Part shown: positions 58,454 to 64,000 of the stretch, piece by piece
Numbering within the stretch: the first letter of the stretch is position 1
Layout: each line of letters starts with the position of its first letter
DNA from: Salinicola peritrichatus
Lineage (GTDB): Bacteria > Pseudomonadota > Gammaproteobacteria > Pseudomonadales > Halomonadaceae
Reading direction: 5' to 3'
Assembly: GCF_003206715.1 (NCBI RefSeq)
Contig: NZ_PZJU01000004.1
Span: forward strand, 20,059-84,058
DNA length: 64,000 nucleotides
Notes under the pieces: generated by a model
Told to the model about the DNA's origin: nothing
Databases searched by the model: none
What the model saw: the letters and a program-made list of their open reading frames with translations, nothing else
Translations under genes and position numbers: made by a program

Positions 58454-59472
58454 TGTCGTTGATGCTGGAAGAGGCCCGCAGCGCCCCGGAGCGGTTGCAG
58501 GCGCAATGGCAAGCCAATGCCAAGTCAGTGGCCGAGCTCGGTCGCGAGCTGCGCGAAGCCGATCCACGCGGCGCGATGACCGTGGCCCGGGGCAGTTCCG
58601 ACCATGCCGCGGCCTACTTCGCCTACCTCGGCATGAAGCGCCTGGGACTGCCGATCGCCTCGCTGCCGCCGTCGCTCACCACGCTGGCGCGGGCGCCCTG
58701 GCGGGTTGGCGGGCAACTGGCGGTGGCGATCTCGCAGTCCGGGGCCAGCCCGGACCTGGTCGCCACCCAACGGGCATTGGCCGCCGGCGGTGCGCGCACG
58801 CTGGCGTTGGTCAATACCGCCGGCTCGCCGCTGGCCGAGGTCTCCGAACGTGAATTGCCGCTGCATGCCGGTGTCGAGAAGAGCGTGGCCGCGACCAAGA
58901 GCTATCTCGCCACGCTGGCCGCCTGCGCCCACCTGCTGGGCGCATGGATCGAGGATGCATCGCTCCTCGCCGCCCTCGAACGGCTCCCGGAACGGCTGGC
59001 GCAAGCGGCCAGCGTGTCCTGGGAGCCGGCGCTGGGGGCGTTGGCCGGCGCCGACAGGCTGATGGTGATCGGGCGTGGCGTCGGACTCGCCATCGCCCAG
59101 GAAGCCGCGCTCAAGTTCAAGGAGAGCTGTGCCATTCAGGCCGAGCCGTTCAGTGCCGCCGAGGTGCGCCACGGGCCGATGGCGTTGATCGGACCCGGCT
59201 ATCCGGTGCTGGTGTTCGCGCCGCCGGGGCCGGATCAGGCCGGGCTGCTCGAACTCGCCGAGTGGCTCGAGAGCGTAGGCGCCAAGGTGCTGCTGGCGGC
59301 CGACGACGGCGTCGCCTCGCGCCAGTTGCCGCTGATCGATGCCGGTCATGACGATCTGCAGCCGCTGTCGGTGATTCAGAGTTTCTACGTCATGGCGGCC
59401 GAGCTGGCGGTGGCGCGGGGCGGCGATCCGGATCGGCCCAGGCACCTGAAGAAAGTCACCAGGACGCTGTAA
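58453..59472 (+). CDS. nagB: SIS-type glucosamine-6-phosphate deaminase (NagB-II)
   Basis: A 339-residue protein with two SIS domains: TVARGSSDHAAAYFAYLGMKRLG and AISQSGASPDLVATQRAL in the first, MVIGRGVGLAIAQEAALKFKESC and AEPFSAAEVRHGPMALI in the second. It resembles the isomerase half of GlmS without the glutaminase half. Such NagB-II proteins turn glucosamine-6-phosphate into fructose-6-phosphate and ammonia. It lies between nagA and the PTS genes, which supports this role. Confidence 0.88.
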
Positions 59473-59539
59473 GAGCCCGTTCACAATCTGCTGCGCGTCG
59501 GCCAGGTCGAGTCGGAACAACAAAAAGCAGGAGTCATCC

Positions 59540-62137
59540 ATGTCATCTACCTCATCCATTCTCCAGGCCCCGCTGCGGGGTGTCGTGGTCCCGCTGGCGG
59601 AGGTGCCCGACCTGGTCTTTGCCGAAGGCACGATGGGTCCCGGCATCGCCATCGATCCGCTGAGCGAGACGCTTCATGCACCCTGCAATGGCGAGGTCAT
59701 CCAATGCGCGCGGGCTGCCCATGCGATCACGCTACGCGACGCCAACGGTGCCGAATGGCTGCTGCATATCGGGCTCGACACCGTCGATCTGAACGGCGAA
59801 GGGTTCGAACTGCTGGTGGCAGAGGGAGAGAGAGTCTCCGCCGGCGATCCGTTGTGTCGCTTCGAGGCCGACCGCCTGGCGCAGCGGGCGACGGCGCTGA
59901 TCACGCCGCTGATATTGACCAATGCCGAGGGCCGGACGCTGGAAACCCTGGTCGAACCCGGCATGACGGTCGAGCGGGGAGAAGACCTGCTGCGGTGGCA
60001 AGCGCCCGAGAGCGCCCAGGCCGCGGCGGTCGCCGATGACCCGGCGGGTCACGAGGCGGGTCATCGGGCCAGTGGCGAGGTCGTGGTCGGATCGTCGAGC
60101 GGGCTGCACGCGCGTCCCGCGGCCCGGCTGCGCGCCATCGCCCGCGATCACCAAGTCGAGCTGGCGCTGACCGCCCCCGACGGCCGCGAGGCCAAGGCGA
60201 CGAGCCTGAGCGCCTTGCTCAACCTTGGTCTGCTCCAGGGCGATCGGGTGAGCGTGGCGGCCCAGGGCGCTCGGGCTCGGGCCGCCGTGGACGCGGCCGT
60301 GGAACTGCTTGGTCATGCCGAGGCGGGGCCGGGCGAGGGCAACACGTCGCGTGCGCCAGCCGGCGAGAGTACGCCGGGCAGGTTGACGGGGCTTATGGCC
60401 AGCCCGGGCATCGCCGTCGGGCCGCTGCGGCACTACGATCCGCCGCTGCCCGTCGTGGCGGAAACGGCAACGGACCCGCAGGCCGAGTGCCGGGCGCTCG
60501 ACGCTGCGCTGGAAGCGGTTTCGGCTTCGCTGAGCCGGGCTCACGAGACGGCGCGGCGCCAGGGGCAAGGGGCCGAGGCGGAAATATTCGAGGCGCATCA
60601 AGCCTGGCTGCAGGATCCGGATCTGCGCGCGGCCGCCGAAGCGCGGATCGATGCCGGACGCGGTGCCGGCCAGGCCTGGTTCGAGGCGCTCGAGGCGGAA
60701 GCCGAACGCCTGCGTGCCAGCGGCAACGCGCTGCTGGCGGCACGGGCCGACGATCTGCGCGACCTTCAGCGCCAGGTGATGCAGCACTTCGCTGCCGACC
60801 AGCCGGAGGTTTCCGATGCCATCGAGGGTGCGATCCTGGTCGCGCGGGAGATCGCACCGTCGCAGTTCGTCGCCGTGGCCGATCGCATCCAGGGCCTGTG
60901 CCTGGCCGCCGGCGGCACCACCTCGCACGTGGCGATTCTCGCGCGGGCCCGGGGCGTGCCGTGCCTGGTGGCGATGGGGGAGGCGCTGCTCGAGGCCGAG
61001 GGCGAACGCGCCTGTCTCGACGCGACGCGCGGCGTACTCGAACTCGCTCCCGATGACACGAGGCTCGCGGCAGTCGAACGCCAACGCGAAAGCCTGGATC
61101 GCCAGGCGGCGGCGGAGCGGGCGGCGGCGGCCGAGCCGGCAATAACGCAAGATGGCCGTCATGTGCAGGTGGCCGCCAACGTCGGTTCGGCATGGGAAGC
61201 TGGCGAAGCCGCCGCGGCCGGGGCCGATGGCATTGGCCTGATGCGCAGCGAGTTCCTATTTCTCGAGCGCCACACCGCGCCGGATCTGATCGAGCAACAG
61301 ACGGAATACCAGGCTGTGGTGGAGGCGCTGGATGGCAAGCCGGTGATCGTGCGCCTGCTGGACATCGGCGCCGACAAGCAGCTGCCCTATCTGGCGCTGC
61401 CGGCGACGCCCAACCCGGCGCTGGGCGAGCGCGGCGTGCGCTTGTGGCAGTCCCGGCCCGAATTGTTCGAGACCCAGCTCGACGCCTTGCTGGAAGCCGG
61501 CCGCCAGGCGCCGGTGAGCGAGGACGGCCTGCCAGCGCTGCGTCTGATGGTGCCGATGATCAGCGAGGTCGGCGAGCTGCGCTGGGTTCGCGAACGGCTG
61601 AACGCCCGCGCGGCGGCGCTGGGCATCTCGCCCGTGCCGCCGCTCGGGGCGATGATCGAGGTGCCCTCCGCCGCGCTGTGTGCCGCCAGCCTGGCTCGCG
61701 AGGCGGACTTTCTCTCCATCGGCACCAACGACCTGACCCAGTACGCGCTGGCGATGGATCGCGAGATCGCATCGCTGGCGGCGCGCAGCGACGTGCTTCA
61801 TCCCGGGGTGCTGCGGCTGGTCGCGGCCTGCCTGGAGGGCGCCGCCGGACGCTGTCCGGTCGCTGTCTGCGGTGCCGCGGCCGGCGACCCGCTGGCCGGC
61901 GCGTTGCTGGTCGCCATGGGCGTCGACGAACTCTCCGTCGAGCCGGGGCGGGTGGCGGCGGTCAAGGCGGCGCTACGCGAGCTCGACGCTGGCGGGTTGC
62001 AGGCACGCTTGCCCGAGCTGCTGGCGCTCGATGACGCCAGCGAGGTGCGTAGAGCGCTTTCGCGCCTGCTGAATGCCGGCGCTGCGACAGCAGGCGACTC
62101 CGCCCAAGTCGCCGATGACATCACAACAAAATCCTGA
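59540..62137 (+). CDS. nagF: EIIA-HPr-EI fusion of the GlcNAc PTS
   Basis: An 865-residue cytosolic phosphotransfer chain in one protein. Residues 1-150 form a glucose-type EIIA domain with H61 and the phosphorylated H76 (LLHIGLDTVDL). Residues 178-265 form HPr with H190 in SSGLHARPAARL. The rest is enzyme I, with H463 in GGTTSHVAILARARG, the DGIGLMRSEFLFL region and SIGTNDLTQYALAMDRE. It should carry phosphate from PEP to the NagE EIIB domain. The gene runs into nagE with 10 bases between. Confidence 0.93.
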   Translation: MSSTSSILQAPLRGVVVPLAEVPDLVFAEGTMGPGIAIDPLSETLHAPCNGEVIQCARAAHAITLRDANGAEWLLHIGLDTVDLNGEGFELLVAEGERVSAGDPLCRFEADRLAQRATALITPLILTNAEGRTLETLVEPGMTVERGEDLLRWQAPESAQAAAVADDPAGHEAGHRASGEVVVGSSSGLHARPAARLRAIARDHQVELALTAPDGREAKATSLSALLNLGLLQGDRVSVAAQGARARAAVDAAVELLGHAEAGPGEGNTSRAPAGESTPGRLTGLMASPGIAVGPLRHYDPPLPVVAETATDPQAECRALDAALEAVSASLSRAHETARRQGQGAEAEIFEAHQAWLQDPDLRAAAEARIDAGRGAGQAWFEALEAEAERLRASGNALLAARADDLRDLQRQVMQHFAADQPEVSDAIEGAILVAREIAPSQFVAVADRIQGLCLAAGGTTSHVAILARARGVPCLVAMGEALLEAEGERACLDATRGVLELAPDDTRLAAVERQRESLDRQAAAERAAAAEPAITQDGRHVQVAANVGSAWEAGEAAAAGADGIGLMRSEFLFLERHTAPDLIEQQTEYQAVVEALDGKPVIVRLLDIGADKQLPYLALPATPNPALGERGVRLWQSRPELFETQLDALLEAGRQAPVSEDGLPALRLMVPMISEVGELRWVRERLNARAAALGISPVPPLGAMIEVPSAALCAASLAREADFLSIGTNDLTQYALAMDREIASLAARSDVLHPGVLRLVAACLEGAAGRCPVAVCGAAAGDPLAGALLVAMGVDELSVEPGRVAAVKAALRELDAGGLQARLPELLALDDASEVRRALSRLLNAGAATAGDSAQVADDITTKS

Positions 62138-62147
62138 GGAATCCGTC

Positions 62148-63842
62148 ATGACCACGACCTTCGGTTCCCGACTCATGGCCGGCCTGCAGAAGCTCGGCCG
62201 CTCGCTGATGCTACCGATCGCGGTGCTGCCGGTGGCGGGGCTGCTGCTGCGTCTGGGACAACCCGACCTGCTCGATATCGGCTTCATCGCCAACGCCGGT
62301 AACGCGATCTTTTCCAATCTGGCGCTGATCTTCGCCATCGGCGTGGCGATCGGTTTCGCCGACGACGACAACGGTGCCGCCGGTCTCGCCGGCGTCGTCG
62401 GCTACCTGGTGCTCAATGCGGTACTGGAAACGCTCAATCCCGACATCAACATGGGCGTGCTCTCCGGCATCATCATTGGTAGCATGGCCGGGGTGCTCTA
62501 CAACCGCTACAAGGCAATCAAGCTGCCGGACTATCTGGCTTTCTTCGGCGGGCGCCGTTTCATTCCCATCGTCACCGGGCTCTCGGCGGTGATCCTGGGC
62601 GGGCTGTTCGGCGTGATCTGGCCGCCGGTCCAGCAGGGCATCGACCAGCTCGGGCAATGGCTGATCGATGCCGGTGACCTGGGACTGTTCGTCTACGGCG
62701 TACTCAACCGCATCCTGATCGTCACCGGGCTGCACCATGTGCTCAACAGCTTCGTATGGTTCGTGTTCGGCAGCTACGACGGCGCCACCGGCGATCTCAA
62801 CCGCTTTTTCGCCGGCGATCCGACGGCGGGCAGCTTCATGGCCGGTTTCTTTCCGGTGATGATGTTCGGGCTGCCGGCGGCGGCGCTGGCGATGTATCAC
62901 GCCGCACCCAGGTCGCGTCGGGCGCAGGTCGGCGGATTGTTGCTGTCGCTGGCGCTGACCGCCTTCCTGACCGGTGTCACCGAGCCGATCGAATTCTCCT
63001 TCATGTTCCTGGCGCCATTGCTGTATGCCATGCATGCGGTGCTCACCGGCATCTCGATGGCGGTAATGAACATGCTCGACGTCAAGCTCGGCTTCACCTT
63101 CTCGGCGGGGGCATTCGATTACGCGCTCTCCTACGGCCTTTCGACCAACGGCTGGATGATGATCCCGGTCGGCCTGATCTACTTCGTGCTCTATTACGTC
63201 GTGTTCCGCTGGGCGATCGTGCGCTTCGACCTGCCGACGCCGGGGCGCGAGCCGCAGCTGGCCAGCGCCTCCGCCTCCGCCCCCGTCGGCGCCGGGGCAG
63301 GCGAGCGCGGCCCGGCCTTCGTCAAGGCGCTGGGCGGCGCGGCCAACCTGGTCAGCGTGGGCGCCTGCACCACGCGCCTGCGTCTGGTGACGAATGACGA
63401 CAGCGCCATCGACGAGCCGAGGCTCAAGGCGCTCGGCGCGCGCGGCATCCTGCACTTGCGCGGCGGCGGACTGCAGGTGATTCTGGGACCGATCGCCGAC
63501 GCCGTCGCCGACGATATCCGTATCGCGGTACGCGACCACGGCAAGACGCTCGAGACCCCGGCGGCGGCCGCGAGCGACGCCGCGCTCAGCGACGCCAGAT
63601 TGGACGAGGACTCCCGCCGCGCATGGCTCGCGGCGCTGGGGGGAGCGGACAACATCCGCAGCATCGCTGCCGTGGCGGCGACTCGCCTACGCCTGGAGTT
63701 GGCCGAACGAGATCGACTCGATGAGACTGCGCTGAACTCGTTGGGCACCGCCGGTATTCAACGGCTCGAGAGTGGCGTGATTCATCTGGTGGTCGGGCGC
63801 CAGGCGGATGCGGTTGCTGCCGGGCTTCGCCCGGAGCTGTAA
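62148..63842 (+). CDS. nagE: N-acetylglucosamine PTS permease EIICB with a second, degenerate EIIB
   Basis: A 564-residue membrane permease. EIIC spans about residues 1-375 (KLGRSLMLPIAVLPVAGLLLRLGQ, ITGLHHVLNSFVW-type motif VTGLHHVLNSFVWF, GVTEPIEFSFMFLAPLLY). The first EIIB has the phosphocysteine C407 in GACTTRLRLV. A second EIIB-like domain follows, but its matching position is alanine (AVAATRLRLEL, A510). It takes up GlcNAc as GlcNAc-6-phosphate using phosphate from the preceding fusion protein. The start follows AGGAA. Confidence 0.9.
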   Translation: MTTTFGSRLMAGLQKLGRSLMLPIAVLPVAGLLLRLGQPDLLDIGFIANAGNAIFSNLALIFAIGVAIGFADDDNGAAGLAGVVGYLVLNAVLETLNPDINMGVLSGIIIGSMAGVLYNRYKAIKLPDYLAFFGGRRFIPIVTGLSAVILGGLFGVIWPPVQQGIDQLGQWLIDAGDLGLFVYGVLNRILIVTGLHHVLNSFVWFVFGSYDGATGDLNRFFAGDPTAGSFMAGFFPVMMFGLPAAALAMYHAAPRSRRAQVGGLLLSLALTAFLTGVTEPIEFSFMFLAPLLYAMHAVLTGISMAVMNMLDVKLGFTFSAGAFDYALSYGLSTNGWMMIPVGLIYFVLYYVVFRWAIVRFDLPTPGREPQLASASASAPVGAGAGERGPAFVKALGGAANLVSVGACTTRLRLVTNDDSAIDEPRLKALGARGILHLRGGGLQVILGPIADAVADDIRIAVRDHGKTLETPAAAASDAALSDARLDEDSRRAWLAALGGADNIRSIAAVAATRLRLELAERDRLDETALNSLGTAGIQRLESGVIHLVVGRQADAVAAGLRPEL

Positions 63843-63850
63843 GCAGAAAC

Positions 63851-64000
<150 letters not shown>

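Overview
The window is a high-GC, gene-dense gammaproteobacterial chromosome segment. Protein sequences and gene order point to the Halomonadaceae (Halomonas/Salinicola/Kushneria type) or a close Oceanospirillales relative. This placement is inferred from the PutA/PutP pair, DUF3549, YqcC, the RimK/RimB pair, the Pseudomonas-style sdhCDAB-sucAB-lpd-sucCD order and a nag-type PTS locus. No rRNA, phage, insertion sequence or CRISPR array is visible.

Layout. (1) 1-608: the 3' end of purA. (2) 671-11928, minus strand: an exopolysaccharide operon reading UDP-glucose dehydrogenase, Alg8-like synthase, Alg44-like PilZ co-polymerase, three secreted polysaccharide lyases of different families and a very large AlgK-like Sel1 lipoprotein. 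It resembles alginate biosynthesis but carries a UDP-glucose-type rather than a GDP-mannose-type dehydrogenase. It also lacks algE, algG, algX, algI/J/F and algA nearby. This is the best candidate here for an undescribed system: a c-di-GMP-controlled polyuronate, perhaps glucuronan. (3) 12573-18770: the suf Fe-S assembly operon (Rrf2 regulator, sufB, C, D, S, T) with an IscR-type operator over its promoter. (4) 18897-25371: SanA-like protein, a hypothetical, rimK/rimB/DUF3549, yqcC, an OmpW-type porin and a GtrB/GtrA pair. (5) 25511-31706: proline use (putP, putA, an AraC regulator, a small membrane protein). (6) 31845-35301: an accessory-looking stretch with a frameshifted gene, an AT-rich spacer, an MFS exporter, a zinc-ribbon mini-protein and an XRE regulator. 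(7) 35633-37381: gltX, tRNA-Ala(GGC), tRNA-Glu(UUC). (8) 37742-51181: the TCA block, with gltA divergent from sdhCDAB-sucAB-lpd-sucCD. (9) 51331-54264: a coupled glycosyltransferase/deacetylase/flippase operon. (10) 54417-56357: rnb. (11) 56562-63842: an N-acetylglucosamine PTS operon (GntR regulator, nagA, SIS-type deaminase, EIIA-HPr-EI fusion, EIICB). (12) 63851-64000: an inverted array of 7-bp repeats cut by the window edge.

Working together: the TCA block and put genes are central carbon and nitrogen metabolism. The nag operon brings in and phosphorylates GlcNAc and converts it to fructose-6-phosphate. The polysaccharide operon draws on UDP-glucose. The suf operon supplies Fe-S clusters to enzymes such as SdhB. 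All functions are read from sequence motifs and remembered family features; no database search was run.
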